A stretch of 64,000 bases of DNA from Burkholderiales bacterium (GCA_017307855.1 JAFKGD010000001.1:62001-126000); one strand, 5' to 3'. Positions 34,287 to 46,859 are shown, numbered from the stretch's first letter. The notes: generated by a model not told the origin, from the sequence alone. Numbers and translations: made by a program.

Positions 34287-36298
34287 CGTGCGGCTCCTTG
34301 CAGTGCGGCCAGGGCGCGCGTGCGCTCGGCTTCGGTGCGGACTACGTCTTCCACCGGGATGTAGTAGTCGCGCTTGTAGTTGAAGGTGTGGACGATGGCG
34401 ACAACCACCAGCACCACGAAGGTCAGGCCGACCAGCAGCCACATGTGCCACACCAGGGCGAAGCCCAGCAGCGTCGAGAGGCCCGCCAGCACGATGCCGG
34501 CCCAGGTGTTCTTGGGCATGTGGATGGCCATGAAGCCTTCGGTGGGGCGCTGGTAGTTGCGCGCCTTCATGTCGGACCAGGCATCGTTGTCGTGGATGCG
34601 CGGCGTGAACGCGAAGTTGTAGGCCGGCGGCGGAGACGAGGTCGACCACTCCAGCGTGCGGCCGCCCCAGGGGTCGCCCGTGTGGTCGCGCAGTTCTTCG
34701 CGGCGGCGGAAGCTCACGTAGATGCAGATCAGGAAGCTCAGGATGCCCAGCAGGATCAGGAAGGCGCCGAAGGCGGCGATCTGGAACCAGATCTGCAGCG
34801 ACATGTCCTCGAAGTGGCTCACGCGGCGGGTCACGCCCATCAGGCCCAGCACGTACAGCGGCGTGAAGGCGAACCAGTAGCCCGACAGCCAGAACCAGAA
34901 CGAGCGCTTGCCCCACTTGGTGTCGAGCCTGAAGCCGAACGCCTTGGGGAACCAGTACGTCATGGCCGCGAACAGGCCGAAGATCACGCCGCCGATGATC
35001 ACGTTGTGGAAGTGCGCCACCAGGAACAGGCTGTTGTGCAGCACGAAGTCGGCCGGCGGCACGGCCAGCAGCACGCCCGTCATGCCGCCGATCACGAAGG
35101 TGACCATGAAGCCGATCGTCCAGAGCATCGGCACGTCGAAGTTGATGCGGCCCTTGTACATGGTGAACAGCCAGTTGAAGATCTTCGCCCCGGTGGGGAT
35201 GGAGATGATCATGGTGGTGATGCCGAAGAAGGCGTTCACGCTGGCGCCCGCGCCCATGGTGAAGAAGTGGTGCAGCCACACCACGTACGACAGGATGGTG
35301 ATCACCACCGTGGCGTACACCATCGAGGCGTAGCCGAACAGGCGCTTGCGGCTGAAGGTGGAGACGACTTCGGAGAACACGCCAAAGATCGGCAGGATCA
35401 GGATGTACACCTCGGGGTGGCCCCAGATCCAGATCAGGTTCACGTACATCATCGGGTTGCCGCCGAGTTCGTTCGTGAAGAAATTGGTGCCTACGTAGCG
35501 GTCGAGCGAGAGCAGGGCCAGCGTCGCCGTGAGCACCGGGAAGGCGGCCACGATCAGCACGTTGGTGCACAGCGACGTCCAGGTGAACACCGGCATCTTC
35601 ATCAGGCCCATGCCCGGCGCGCGCATCTTCACGATGGTCACGATCAGGTTGATGCCCGAGAGCAGCGTGCCCACCCCCGCTACCTGCAAGGCCCAGATGT
35701 AGTAATCCACGCCCACGTCAGGGCTGCTGATGATGCCCGACAGCGGCGGGAAGGCCAGCCAGCCGGTCTTGGCGAACTCGCCGATGAAGAGCGATGCCAT
35801 CACCAGGATCGCGCCGCCGGCGGTCATCCAGAAGCTGAAGTTGTTGAGGAAGGGAAACGCCACGTCGCGCGCGCCGATCTGCAGCGGCACCACATAGTTC
35901 ATCAGGCCTGTGACCAGCGGCATGGCCACGAAGAAGATCATGATCACGCCGTGGGCGGTGAAGATCTGGTCGTAGTGGTGCGGCGGCAGGTAGCCCGGGT
36001 TGTCGCCGAAGGCGATGGCCTGGTGCATGCGCATCATGATGGCGTCGGCGAAGCCGCGCAGCAGCATCACCAGACCCAGGACCATGTACATGATCCCGAT
36101 CCTCTTGTGGTCGATGCTGGTCAGCCAGTCGCGCCACAGCACGCCCCACAGGCGGAATTTGGTCAGCAGGGCGAGGACGGCCCCGCCACCCGCCACCACA
36201 CCGATGAAGGTGACGAGCAGGATCGGGTCGTGCAGCGGGATCGATTCCCAGGACAGGCGCCCGAACACGAGGCGGGACAGGTCAGTTGGGTCGGACAT
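34283..36298 (-). CDS. cyoB: Cytochrome o ubiquinol oxidase subunit I (CyoB)
   Basis: The 671-residue catalytic subunit has [23 protein letters not shown], the CuB/haem ligand helix [16 protein letters not shown] (His-Pro-Glu-Val-Tyr cross-link) and [13 protein letters not shown] with the two CuB histidines. It reduces oxygen with quinol electrons and pumps protons. It is the second gene of cyoABCD. Confidence 0.97.
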   Translation of the reverse strand: MSDPTDLSRLVFGRLSWESIPLHDPILLVTFIGVVAGGGAVLALLTKFRLWGVLWRDWLTSIDHKRIGIMYMVLGLVMLLRGFADAIMMRMHQAIAFGDNPGYLPPHHYDQIFTAHGVIMIFFVAMPLVTGLMNYVVPLQIGARDVAFPFLNNFSFWMTAGGAILVMASLFIGEFAKTGWLAFPPLSGIISSPDVGVDYYIWALQVAGVGTLLSGINLIVTIVKMRAPGMGLMKMPVFTWTSLCTNVLIVAAFPVLTATLALLSLDRYVGTNFFTNELGGNPMMYVNLIWIWGHPEVYILILPIFGVFSEVVSTFSRKRLFGYASMVYATVVITILSYVVWLHHFFTMGAGASVNAFFGITTMIISIPTGAKIFNWLFTMYKGRINFDVPMLWTIGFMVTFVIGGMTGVLLAVPPADFVLHNSLFLVAHFHNVIIGGVIFGLFAAMTYWFPKAFGFRLDTKWGKRSFWFWLSGYWFAFTPLYVLGLMGVTRRVSHFEDMSLQIWFQIAAFGAFLILLGILSFLICIYVSFRRREELRDHTGDPWGGRTLEWSTSSPPPAYNFAFTPRIHDNDAWSDMKARNYQRPTEGFMAIHMPKNTWAGIVLAGLSTLLGFALVWHMWLLVGLTFVVLVVVAIVHTFNYKRDYYIPVEDVVRTEAERTRALAALQGAAR

Positions 36299-36360
36299 GG
36301 TTGTGCTTCTTGCTAATTCCGGTCGGTCGGGGGCCGATGCGCCCGACGGTTCTCACTGCA

Positions 36361-37434
36361 TCACTGGATGAGGGTCAGGGGCCGCTGCGACTGCAGCGCG
36401 GCCAGCTCACCCGTGGGGTCTTCGATCGTGCAGACATCGGACGCCGCGGTGCGCACGGGAATGGCATCGGCGCCGCGGGTGATCGTCATCAGCGCCTCGG
36501 GCGCCAGGCCCTGGCGACCACCGCCGCCGTTGGCGTCCACGGCCATCATTTCGTGCATGCACATGCGGCCGGCCTCGACGCAGCGGTTGAGGATGGCGTC
36601 GTACAGGCCGGGGGCCACGCGGGCGTAGCGGCGCACGGGCTCGCGCTCGGAAGGCTTTTCGAGCTGCAGATAGGCTTCGCGCGTCAGCACTTCGCCGCCG
36701 GCGCGCTGCTGGTTCACCCATTCGGCGAAGTCCTGGTCGGCCAGGCCCTTGAACCTGAAGCGCATGCCGGAGAAGCCGGCGCCGCTGTAGTTGGACGAGA
36801 TTCCCTGGAAATCACCGGCCTTGTTGATGACCGCGTGCAGCTGCGTCTGCATGCTGGGCATGGCATAGATCATGCCGGCGAGCTCGGGCACGTAGAACGC
36901 ATTCATGACGGAAGACGATGTCAGCTTGAACTGGATCGGGCGATCCACCGGAGCGGCCACTTCGTTCACCGTCGCGATGCCCTGTTCGGGATAGAGGAAC
37001 AGCCACTTCCAGTCGAGCGCCACGACTTCGATCACCAGCGGCTGCGTCTCGGCGGGCACCGGGCGCTGGGCATCGATACGGTCGAGCGGCCGGTAGGGAT
37101 CGAGCGTGTGGGTGCTGATCCAGGTGATGGCGCCCAGCGCGATGATGATCATCAGCGGTGCCGCCCAGATCACCAGCTCGAGCTGCGTGGAGTGGTCCCA
37201 ATCGGGCTCGTACGTCGCCTCGGCGTTCGACTGCCGGTACTTCCAGGCGAAGAACAGCGTCAGGGCAATCACCGGGACGATGATCAGCAGCATCAGCACC
37301 GTCGAGATGACGATCAGCCGGCCCTGTTGAGCCGCGATGTCGCCCGACGGATTGAGCACGACCATGTTGCAGCCTGCCAGCAGCAGGGCCATCCCGGCGA
37401 GGGCCGGTCCGCGGAGGTGTCGTAGGAGTGGCAT
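36361..37434 (-). CDS. cyoA: Cytochrome o ubiquinol oxidase subunit II (CyoA), lipoprotein
   Basis: The 357-residue protein begins with a lipoprotein signal (LAGMALLLAGC) and two membrane helices, then a cupredoxin domain (ALDWKWLFLYPEQGIATVNEVAAPVDRPIQFKLTSSSVMNAFYVPEL) that lacks CuA ligands, as expected for quinol oxidases. It is the first gene of the operon. The 187-bp region to the divergent MFS gene is AT-richer and probably holds both promoters. Confidence 0.95.
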   Translation of the reverse strand: MPLLRHLRGPALAGMALLLAGCNMVVLNPSGDIAAQQGRLIVISTVLMLLIIVPVIALTLFFAWKYRQSNAEATYEPDWDHSTQLELVIWAAPLMIIIALGAITWISTHTLDPYRPLDRIDAQRPVPAETQPLVIEVVALDWKWLFLYPEQGIATVNEVAAPVDRPIQFKLTSSSVMNAFYVPELAGMIYAMPSMQTQLHAVINKAGDFQGISSNYSGAGFSGMRFRFKGLADQDFAEWVNQQRAGGEVLTREAYLQLEKPSEREPVRRYARVAPGLYDAILNRCVEAGRMCMHEMMAVDANGGGGRQGLAPEALMTITRGADAIPVRTAASDVCTIEDPTGELAALQSQRPLTLIQ

Positions 37435-37621
37435 TTGGAAACGAAAGAAACGTCGCGCGGGTAAACGCGGATTGCGGATAACGCAGAATGTAAAACTGTG
37501 GGGTGACAAATGCGATTGGACGTTTTGTCCTATGGCAACAAAGCGCAACTGATGACACCCTATGGGGGTCCCGCCGCAGGAAAACGCGGAATTTTCAGAA
37601 ATCGACCTGAACCCAAGCCCG

Positions 37622-38968
37622 ATGTCCAGTCTCAGCACCGCCCAACCGCATTCCGGATCCCTCGAGCACGATGCGCGGCTGACCACGGCCGACACGCACA
37701 AGGTCGCGCCTGGCGAGATCGCCGTCGGCGTGGTCATCGGCAGGGCTTCCGAGTATTTCGACTTCTTCGCCTATGGCATCGCCTCGGTGCTGGTGTTCCC
37801 GCAGCTGTTCTTTCCCTTCGAGGCGCGTCTGGAAGGCACGCTGTATGCCTTCGCGCTGTTCGCGCTGGCCTTCATCGCACGTCCCATCGGCACGGCCGTG
37901 TCGATGCAGGTGCAGCGGCGCTGGGGTCGCGGCACCAAGCTCACGATCGCGCTGTTCCTGCTGGGAACGTCCACCGTCGGCATCGCCTTCGTGCCCAGCT
38001 ATGACGCCATCGGTGTGCTGGCGATCTGGCTGCTGGCCGCTTTTCGCGTGGGACAGGGCCTGGCGCTCGGCGGTTCCTGGGACGGCCTGCCTTCGCTGCT
38101 GGCGCTGAACGCGCCGCGTGACAAGCGCGGCTGGTATTCGATGCTGGGCCAGCTGGGCGCGCCGCTGGGCTTTGCCCTGGCAGCGGGCCTTTTTGCATTT
38201 CTCTACAGCAGCCTGTCGCTGCGAGACTTCCTCGACTGGGGCTGGCGCTACGTGTTCTTCGTGGCCTTCGCCATCAACGTGGTGGCGCTGTTCGCGCGCC
38301 TGCGCCTGGTGGTCACGCACGAGTACGAGAAGCTGATGGACGAGGGCGAACTCGAGCCGACACCCGTGCGCGAAATCGTGCGCGAGCAGGGCTCCAATGT
38401 GCTCATCGGCGCCTTTGCTGCCTTGGCCAGCTACGCGCTGTTCCACCTGGTGACGGTGTTTCCGCTGTCGTGGATCCATCTCTATTCCGACCAGTCGATC
38501 CCCGAGTTCCTGGGCGTGCAGATCGTGGGCGCGGCGCTGGCCGCCAGCGGCGTGGTGGTCTCGGGCTGGATCGCCGACCGCGTGGGACGCCGCCGCACGC
38601 TCGGCTCGCTGGCCGTCGCCATCGCCGTGTACAGCGGCTTCGCACCGGCCCTGCTGGGCGGCGGCACGCTGGGCCAGGACGTGTTCATCCTGGTGGGGTT
38701 CGTGCTGCTGGGCCTCTCGTACGGCCAGGCGGCCGGTACGGTGACGTCCAATTTCAATTCGCACTATCGCTATACGGGCGCTGCGTTGACGTCCGACGTC
38801 GCGTGGCTGATCGGCGCTGCCTTCGCGCCGCTGGTGGCGCTCGGGCTGTCGGCCAATTTCGGCCTGGCCTGGGTCAGCGTCTATCTGCTGTCGGGCGCGG
38901 CCTGCACGCTGGCCGCGCTGGGCATCAACCACGCGCTCGAATCGCGCGAGTCGCGCGACGCGCCCTGA
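37622..38968 (+). CDS. MFS transporter (metabolite:H+ symporter type)
   Basis: The 448-residue permease has 12 hydrophobic segments. The MHS-type signature ASEYFDFFAYGIASVLVFPQLFFP lies in helix 1, and IADRVGRRRTLGSLAVA is the conserved loop motif. Members import small acids such as ketoglutarate, proline or shikimate. A longer start at 37562 is possible; neither has a strong Shine-Dalgarno. It is divergent from cyoA. The substrate is unknown. Confidence 0.87.
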   Translation: MSSLSTAQPHSGSLEHDARLTTADTHKVAPGEIAVGVVIGRASEYFDFFAYGIASVLVFPQLFFPFEARLEGTLYAFALFALAFIARPIGTAVSMQVQRRWGRGTKLTIALFLLGTSTVGIAFVPSYDAIGVLAIWLLAAFRVGQGLALGGSWDGLPSLLALNAPRDKRGWYSMLGQLGAPLGFALAAGLFAFLYSSLSLRDFLDWGWRYVFFVAFAINVVALFARLRLVVTHEYEKLMDEGELEPTPVREIVREQGSNVLIGAFAALASYALFHLVTVFPLSWIHLYSDQSIPEFLGVQIVGAALAASGVVVSGWIADRVGRRRTLGSLAVAIAVYSGFAPALLGGGTLGQDVFILVGFVLLGLSYGQAAGTVTSNFNSHYRYTGAALTSDVAWLIGAAFAPLVALGLSANFGLAWVSVYLLSGAACTLAALGINHALESRESRDAP

Positions 38969-39052
38969 GCGTCCACGCGCCGGCGGGGGCGCGGTGACGG
39001 CGCGGCGGCCGGCCGAACGCGTCTACAGTACGGGCGGAACATCCCATCGCCC

Positions 39053-41025
<1,973 letters not shown>

Positions 41026-41057
41026 TGCGCCCGGGTGCGGTGGGATACTCGGCGCCC

Positions 41058-42041
41058 ATGGCTCACATCTACATCTACTCTCCCTCCAGCGCAGTGCGCG
41101 AGAAGGCGGCCTTCCGCCGCGGCGTGACGCGGCTGCGCCGCCTCGGGCACGAGGTCGAGATCGACGAAGCGGCGCTGGCCAGTTCGCAGCGCTTCGCGGG
41201 CGACGACGCGACACGCGTGGCGGCCATCCATCGCGCGGCCGCCAGCGGCGCCGATGTGGCGCTGATCTCGCGTGGTGGCTACGGCATCACGCGGATCCTG
41301 GCCGACATCAAGTACAAGACCGTGGCGCGCGCCATCGAGCGCGGCACGCAGTTCGTCGGTGTGAGCGATTTCACCGCCTTCCAGAGCGCGCTGATGGCGC
41401 GCACCGGCGCCGTCAGCTGGGCCGGCCCGGCGCTGGGCGCGGATTTCGGCACCGAGGAGGAGCCGGACGACATCATGCTGGCCTGCTTCGACGACCTGCT
41501 GGTCGGGCAGGGCGAGGGCACGGGCTGGCGCGTGCCGGCGGCCGACGTGGAAGCCACCTCCGCGCGCCGGCTCAAGGGCATCGAGGGCGCCACGCTGTGG
41601 GGCGGCAACCTGGCCGTTCTGGTGTCGTTGCTGGGCACACCCTACCTCGCGCCGCCCGAGGGCGGCGTGCTGTTCGTGGAGGACGTCAACGAACATCCGT
41701 ACCGCATCGAGCGCATGCTGACGCAACTGCTGCACGCCGGCGTGCTGGCGAAGCAGAAAGCCATCCTGCTGGGCCAGTTCACGGGATACCGCACCGTGCC
41801 GCACGACCGGGGTTTCAAGCTCGCCACAGTGGTGGACTGGCTGCGCAGTCAGGTGAAGGTGCCGGTGCTGACGGGCCTGCCGTTCGGGCATGTGCCGACC
41901 AAGGTGCTTCTGCCCGTGGGCGCACGAGTGGAGCTGGCACTCTCGCAACGGGATGCCTTCCTGGTGTGGGGCCACACGGTGGCCAGCGGGTCGATGGCGC
42001 ATGCCCACGACACTGCGCATCCGCACGACCATCACCATTGA
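41058..42041 (+). CDS. ldcA: LD-carboxypeptidase (peptidase S66 family)
   Basis: The 327-residue enzyme has the S66 signatures LISRGGYGITRIL, the Ser nucleophile motif VGVSDFTAF and the LFVEDVNEHPYRIERML block with the catalytic Glu. It cleaves the L-Lys/meso-DAP to D-Ala bond of murein tetrapeptides in the cytoplasm during cell-wall recycling. A His/Asp-rich tail (HAHDTAHPHDHHH) at the C-terminus is not part of the family fold. Confidence 0.92.
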   Translation: MAHIYIYSPSSAVREKAAFRRGVTRLRRLGHEVEIDEAALASSQRFAGDDATRVAAIHRAAASGADVALISRGGYGITRILADIKYKTVARAIERGTQFVGVSDFTAFQSALMARTGAVSWAGPALGADFGTEEEPDDIMLACFDDLLVGQGEGTGWRVPAADVEATSARRLKGIEGATLWGGNLAVLVSLLGTPYLAPPEGGVLFVEDVNEHPYRIERMLTQLLHAGVLAKQKAILLGQFTGYRTVPHDRGFKLATVVDWLRSQVKVPVLTGLPFGHVPTKVLLPVGARVELALSQRDAFLVWGHTVASGSMAHAHDTAHPHDHHH

Positions 42042-42096
42042 GCCATGGCCTGGCGCGAGGCGACCACGGCCCCGCAGTTGACGATCCGCAGGGCGA

Positions 42097-42498
42097 TCAG
42101 CCGGCCCGCAGGCCGATGCGAGCCGTACCGCGCGGCACTTGATCACCGAACAGAGGGTCGAGCTGGGCGACGCGCTCGCGCGCAGCGCTCTCGCCCTCGG
42201 TCTGCGCGAGTGCCGACATCAGGCCGCTGCGCAGGAACCACAGCTCCTGCACGTCCGCTGCCAGGCGGATGCGGCGCAGCAATGCCTGCGAGCTGGAGCT
42301 GTAGTGCACGTCACCGACCATGAACAGCATGGCTTCACGGATTTCGTCGGTACACACCGTGGGCTGCGAGCGCACCGTGAGGCTCGACTGCGCGAACAGG
42401 TTGTAGAGACTCTGGGCAAAACCGTGCTTGAACCAGCGCATCTGGGATGAGGCCGAAGCCGCAGCGAGGAAGAGGTAACGATAAGCTTCGATGTGCAT
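42097..42498 (-). CDS. Conserved hypothetical protein (133 aa)
   Basis: A soluble, helix-rich protein with MHIEAYRYLFLAAASASSQMRWF at its start and ELWFLRSGLMSALAQTEGE later. I recognise no domain. It is transcribed towards ldcA and ends 55 bp after it. Composition and codon use look real. I chose the ATG at 42498 over 42507 for the better initiation context. Confidence 0.7.
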   Translation of the reverse strand: MHIEAYRYLFLAAASASSQMRWFKHGFAQSLYNLFAQSSLTVRSQPTVCTDEIREAMLFMVGDVHYSSSSQALLRRIRLAADVQELWFLRSGLMSALAQTEGESAARERVAQLDPLFGDQVPRGTARIGLRAG

Positions 42499-42679
42499 CC
42501 TTGGCAAGTGGATGTGCCGAATAACAACATTAAATCAACGGCTTGCAATGATCTTGTAATGTCCGGCATGAACAAAATGCCGCACGCTTTCAGGGCATGT
42601 CCGACGCCGCACAACCTATGAAGCCGTTACGATCAGGCGGTTTACTTCATTTTTACCGTCATCAGAGGCAATAAATCGC

Positions 42680-44107
42680 ATGAAAACCTGGGATTCGCAC
42701 TACATCGGCGGCCGCTGGATCAAGGCGCAGGCGCAAGCCACCTTTTCCGTGCATGACTCGAGCACCGAAGAGGTGTTCGCCACCGTGCCCACCGGCACGG
42801 CCGCCGAGGCCGAATCTGCCGTGCGCGCGGCTCGTGCCGCTTTCGACGGCTGGGCTGCGCTGCCGGTGGCCGAGCGGGCCGATGCGCTGGACCGCATCGC
42901 CGCCGGCCTGAAGGCGCGCACCGACGAGCTGGCCCAGACCATCGCGCGCGAGGTCGGCATGCCGCTGAAGCTGGCGCGCGCCGTACAGGTGGGCTCGCCG
43001 ATCTGGAACTTCGGCAATTTCGCCAAGCTCACGCGCGCGTTCGAATGGCAGGAGCGGGTTGGCCACTCGCTCGTGCTGCGCGAGCCGGTGGGCGTGGTGG
43101 GCTGCATCACGCCGTGGAATTTCCCGCTCAACCAGATCGCCCTGAAGGTGGCCCCGGCGCTGGCGGCCGGCTGCACCGTGGTCCTCAAGCCGAGCGAGGT
43201 GGCGCCGATCAATGCCCTCATCCTGGCCGAGGTGATCGATGAAGCGGGCCTGCCGCCTGGCGTGTTCAATCTGGTCAACGGCAGCGGGCCCGAAGTGGGC
43301 GAGGTGCTGGCCACGCATCCCGAGGTGGACATGGTGAGCTTCACCGGCTCGACACGGGCCGGGCGGCGTGTATCCGAGCTGGCCAGCCAGACCATCAAGC
43401 GCGTTGCGCTGGAGTTGGGCGGCAAGTCGGCCAGCGTCGTCCTTCCCGATGCGGATCTGGAGGCGGCCATCAAGGGCAGTGTTTCGGCCTGCCTGCTCAA
43501 CAGCGGGCAGACCTGCTCGGCCCACACGCGCCTCCTGGTGCCCGAGGACCGACTGCCCGAAGTCAAGGAACTGCTGCGCACCGCCGTCGCCCGTCTGCCC
43601 ATCGGCCCGAGCCTGGAAGAGGGCAGCAAGCTCGGCCCGCTGGTGAGTGCCGCGCAGCGCGATCGCGTTCTGGCGCTGGTGCGGCAAGGCCTGGCCGAGG
43701 GCGCCGAACTCATCGCCGGCGGCCCCGACGCTGCCGTCCCTGAGCGCGGCTATTTCGTGCAGCCCACGGTGCTGCGCGTGAAGCCGGGCGACACGCTGGC
43801 GCGTGAGGAAATCTTCGGGCCCGTCCTCGTGGTGCTCACCTACCGCGACGAAGACGATGCGGCGCGCATCGCCAACGACACGCCCTACGGCCTGGGCGGC
43901 GGCGTTTGGTCGCGGGACGAAGACCATGCCATTGCCTTCGCCCGCCGCATGCGCACGGGCCAGGTGGACATCAACGGCGCGCCATTCAATGGCCAGGCGC
44001 CCTTCGGCGGCTACAAGCAGTCCGGTAACGGGCGCGAGAACGGACGCTACGGCCTGGAAGAATTTCTCGAATACAAGTCGCTGCAGTTGCGCACAGCCGG
44101 CGCCTGA
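42680..44107 (+). CDS. Aldehyde dehydrogenase family protein
   Basis: The 475-residue enzyme has the family catalytic residues: Glu in [13 protein letters not shown] and the nucleophile Cys in [17 protein letters not shown]. The NAD-binding motif is [12 protein letters not shown], and the N-terminal [11 protein letters not shown] block is typical. It oxidises an aldehyde to the acid with NAD(P)+. No neighbouring pathway gene identifies its substrate. Confidence 0.93.
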   Translation: MKTWDSHYIGGRWIKAQAQATFSVHDSSTEEVFATVPTGTAAEAESAVRAARAAFDGWAALPVAERADALDRIAAGLKARTDELAQTIAREVGMPLKLARAVQVGSPIWNFGNFAKLTRAFEWQERVGHSLVLREPVGVVGCITPWNFPLNQIALKVAPALAAGCTVVLKPSEVAPINALILAEVIDEAGLPPGVFNLVNGSGPEVGEVLATHPEVDMVSFTGSTRAGRRVSELASQTIKRVALELGGKSASVVLPDADLEAAIKGSVSACLLNSGQTCSAHTRLLVPEDRLPEVKELLRTAVARLPIGPSLEEGSKLGPLVSAAQRDRVLALVRQGLAEGAELIAGGPDAAVPERGYFVQPTVLRVKPGDTLAREEIFGPVLVVLTYRDEDDAARIANDTPYGLGGGVWSRDEDHAIAFARRMRTGQVDINGAPFNGQAPFGGYKQSGNGRENGRYGLEEFLEYKSLQLRTAGA

Positions 44108-44241
44108 GACAGCAGAGAGAGCGGGCGGCGCGGGCGCACTTTGCGGCCACGCAACGCCCGTGGCCTGCCGCACCGGCGTGATGGCCGCGCATGGCGGCTT
44201 GCCCTACACTGCGCGTTACAACAATTTCCATATGTAGGGGC

Positions 44242-45216
44242 ATGGGGGTTCACACCACCGTCGTTTTTGCGGATCTGTCGGGCAGCACGGGCGTCTTCGA
44301 AGCCCTTGGCAATGCCCGCGCGACCGATGCCGTGACACGACTCACGCAGTGGGTCGGCAAGGTCTGCGATGCCCACCACGGCCGGGTCGTCAAGACACTG
44401 GGCGATGGCGTGCTTGCGGTTTTTCCCGATGCCATCAACGCCGTCGAGGCTGTGATCGAGATGCAGGTGAGTCATCAGCTGCGTCTGGAGAAGTGGCCCG
44501 AGCCCCTGCGTATGCGTCTCCAGGTGGGCGTGGCAGCTGGCGAAATCGTCGAGGTCGATGGCGACTGCTACGGCGATGCGGTCAACGTCGCGTCGCGCCT
44601 GTCCGATCTTTCGGGTGCCGATCAGATCTGGGCCAACGACGCCGTCATCGATCAGCTGGCTCATACAGGCGTGCGCTATCGCAGCCTGGGGCCCATCAGC
44701 ATCCGCGGCAAGGCCGAGCCCATGCCTGTTTACCGCATCGAGTGGGAAGACGACTCGTCCGAATTCCTGACACAGCAGGCCAGCATCAGCGAACTGGCCG
44801 CACTGCGCGCCACGCCTCCCGACGAGGTACGCATCGAACTGCGCTGGCTCGACCAGACCCGCACGTTCACGCTGAAATCCCTGCCTGCGCGTATCGGCCG
44901 CGTGGCCGAGAACGAGTTCGTGGTCAACGATCCTCGGGTTTCGCGCACGCATGCACGGCTCGAATGGCGACACGGCAGCGTCGTTCTGGTGGACGTCAGC
45001 AGCTATGGCACGTGGCTGCGTTTCGCCGATGGCGCCACCGCCTCGGCCGAGCTGATCCTGCGGCGTGACGAATGTGTCCTGCATGGCCGTGGCGAGATTG
45101 GCCTGGGCGCGCCCCTGAAAGACTTCACGGCGCCCACGCTGGTTTTCGCCGTGACGCAGGGAAAAAGCGAAGGCGCGCCCCGGCGCTCGGCCCACGCGCC
45201 GCTGCAGCCTCGCTGA
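44242..45216 (+). CDS. Adenylate/guanylate cyclase fused to an FHA domain
   Basis: The 324-residue protein starts with a class III nucleotidyl cyclase domain. Its metal-binding Asp11 (VVFADLSGST) and Asp55 (KTLGDGVLAVF) are present, as is the NVASRL motif with Asn and Arg. Residues about 205-310 are a forkhead-associated domain (RIGRVAENEFVVNDPRVSRTHARLEW ... SYGTWLRF), which binds phosphothreonine. There is no membrane segment. The FHA domain suggests phosphorylation-dependent control of cyclic nucleotide synthesis. Confidence 0.9.
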   Translation: MGVHTTVVFADLSGSTGVFEALGNARATDAVTRLTQWVGKVCDAHHGRVVKTLGDGVLAVFPDAINAVEAVIEMQVSHQLRLEKWPEPLRMRLQVGVAAGEIVEVDGDCYGDAVNVASRLSDLSGADQIWANDAVIDQLAHTGVRYRSLGPISIRGKAEPMPVYRIEWEDDSSEFLTQQASISELAALRATPPDEVRIELRWLDQTRTFTLKSLPARIGRVAENEFVVNDPRVSRTHARLEWRHGSVVLVDVSSYGTWLRFADGATASAELILRRDECVLHGRGEIGLGAPLKDFTAPTLVFAVTQGKSEGAPRRSAHAPLQPR

Positions 45217-45229
45217 TCGTCCGCGGGCG

Positions 45230-46303
45230 TCAGTCTTGTGCCGGCGCTGCCAGGGCCGCCACCGCGTGCGCTAATGCCTGTACCGACAGGGGTGCCGATC
45301 CTTCTGCCTTGTTGTTGATGGTCACATACACCGGCCAGCCCGCGCCGGCCGTGCCCGACACCACGCGTGCCAGCGCTGCGCGGGTGTGCGGGTCTTCGTC
45401 GACGAGCCGGTCGAACGGTTCGTAGAGCTTCTTGGCTTCCTCATAACCGTGCGCCCCGTGCATGCGGTGCAGGTTCCAGCGGCACACCAGCGGGGCGGGC
45501 CACAGTGCACGCAGCAGCGGCAACTGCTCCTCGATCGGTGGCATGCGCGCGTGCAGGCCCAGGCAATAGGTGGCGTCGGCCGCCTTGAGCACCTGGACGA
45601 GCTGCGGTGTGAGCAGGCAGGCGTCGCGCACCTCGACCGCGATGACGGCACCGGCGCATCGTTCGCCCACGCGCGGAAGAGCGTCCAACATTGCGCCCAG
45701 TCGCGCGATCACCTCTTCGGGCCGCTGGCGCATGGAAGCGGGCAGGGGGCTGAGCTGAAACACCAGTGCGCCGACGTGCGAGCCCAGGCCCTCCAGCGCG
45801 GGCTCGATGAACTCGTTGAGTGCCAGCACCGGGTCTAGGAATGCCGGATTGGCCTGCTGGCCGCGGCCGTCCTGGGCGCGCACCAGGGCATCGCTCACGA
45901 GACTGGGCGCCTTCACCACGAAACGGAAACCCTCCGGCACCTGCGCGGCCAGGCCCGCGTACTGGCTGGCCGACAGCGGACGGTAGAAAGCGCGGTCCAG
46001 ACTCACCGTGCGTAGCAGCGGATGGCGGACATACGCCGCGAGGCCTTTGCGCGACAAGGCGGATTCCGCGTACTCGTGATCGTCCCAGACCAGATTCTTC
46101 CAGCCGGGAAAGTGCCAGGACGAAGTCCCGAAGTGGATGGACGAAGGAAGCCGTGCGGCCAGCATGCTGAGCGTCTCGTCCGGCTCTGCGGGCGCGACTA
46201 TGTCACGGCGGGCCCGGCCCGTCAGCCGCGCTGCGGCGCCAGCGTTCGTTGAGCCTGGCGCCGATCCGAGCGGTGCTTCGTCAGCGAAGAGGTCGTCTTG
46301 CAT
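45230..46303 (-). CDS. DUF72 family protein (YecE-like)
   Basis: The 357-residue protein shows the family GTSSWHFPGWKNLVW and later FRFVVKAPSLVSDALV and LGLHARMPP blocks of a TIM-barrel-like DUF72 protein. Function is unknown; it is often near nucleotide-processing genes. It is the host gene left of the prophage, and its start lies 100 bp from the left repeat. Confidence 0.88.
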   Translation of the reverse strand: MQDDLFADEAPLGSAPGSTNAGAAARLTGRARRDIVAPAEPDETLSMLAARLPSSIHFGTSSWHFPGWKNLVWDDHEYAESALSRKGLAAYVRHPLLRTVSLDRAFYRPLSASQYAGLAAQVPEGFRFVVKAPSLVSDALVRAQDGRGQQANPAFLDPVLALNEFIEPALEGLGSHVGALVFQLSPLPASMRQRPEEVIARLGAMLDALPRVGERCAGAVIAVEVRDACLLTPQLVQVLKAADATYCLGLHARMPPIEEQLPLLRALWPAPLVCRWNLHRMHGAHGYEEAKKLYEPFDRLVDEDPHTRAALARVVSGTAGAGWPVYVTINNKAEGSAPLSVQALAHAVAALAAPAQD

Positions 46304-46375
46304 GACACGCCGATGTTTCAGGCGCGGATCGGCTGAGCGGCAACACGAAGGCGGGCAACGATCGGAATCGACGCA

Positions 46376-46789
46376 TCAGACCCGGTGCCAAACCTTCTGC
46401 GATGATTTGACATAATATACAGACCCCCCGTCGTCAACGGCTTGCAACATGCCGGCATCAGAGCGGGAAGGGGCGGTTGTCAGGCCCATCGCCAGAACCA
46501 CCGCGACGGCACCGCCGCCAATCTTGCCGATGAGATCCCGCCAGGCGTTCACATCGGCCTCACGCTCCCCCCGCTCCGACCTCTCCAGCTCGATGTCAGC
46601 GATGACGGCCGCTGGCTGGTCGCTGAGCAGCTCGGCGATGCGGAAGCACATGAGCGTGCCGGGAAGCTCTCTACCGGCGCGCCAGTTGCTCACCTTCTGG
46701 GTGCTGCACTTCAGCAGCTTCGCCAACGCGTAGTCGCTGGTGACACCGTGCTTTGCCTTCACGGCGTCGAGGTACTCCAAGGCTTTCAT
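46376..46789 (-). CDS. Prophage repressor, DUF3693-type helix-turn-helix protein
   Basis: The 137-residue protein starts MKALEYLDAVKAKHG. A Cro/C1-like helix-turn-helix follows (SDYALAKLLKCSTQKVSNWRAGRELPGTLMCFRIAELL), then an acidic linker and a hydrophobic segment (IGGGAVAVVLAMGLTTAPS). The layout resembles repressors of integrating filamentous phages. In the prophage the last residues (SQKVWHRV) come from host DNA beyond the repeat. In the circular form the frame continues for 41 other codons. It is divergent from the early operon and probably binds the operator at 46864-46885. Confidence 0.85.
   Translation of the reverse strand: MKALEYLDAVKAKHGVTSDYALAKLLKCSTQKVSNWRAGRELPGTLMCFRIAELLSDQPAAVIADIELERSERGEREADVNAWRDLIGKIGGGAVAVVLAMGLTTAPSRSDAGMLQAVDDGGSVYYVKSSQKVWHRV
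46403..46421. repeat. Left attachment repeat, dif-like (XerD arm plus centre)
   Basis: TGATTTGACATAATATACA is repeated exactly at 56455-56473. ATTTGACATAA and TATACA match the XerD arm and centre of dif with a single mismatch (E. coli reads ATTTAACATAA TATACA on this strand). The XerC arm on the phage side here (GACCCCCCGTC) is not canonical. The repeat lies within the 3' end of the repressor gene. Confidence 0.85.
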
Positions 46790-46859
46790 GCTCGTGCTCC
46801 TGGTCAAGACCTCTGGATGTTCGCACGCCAACGCGTTCGGCTGCAATCCGTTCGGGCTA

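Noticed and set aside
34262-36316. A 684-codon plus-strand ORF opposite cyoB
   Set aside because: Antisense to cyoB; the His/Gly/Glu-rich product has no domain.
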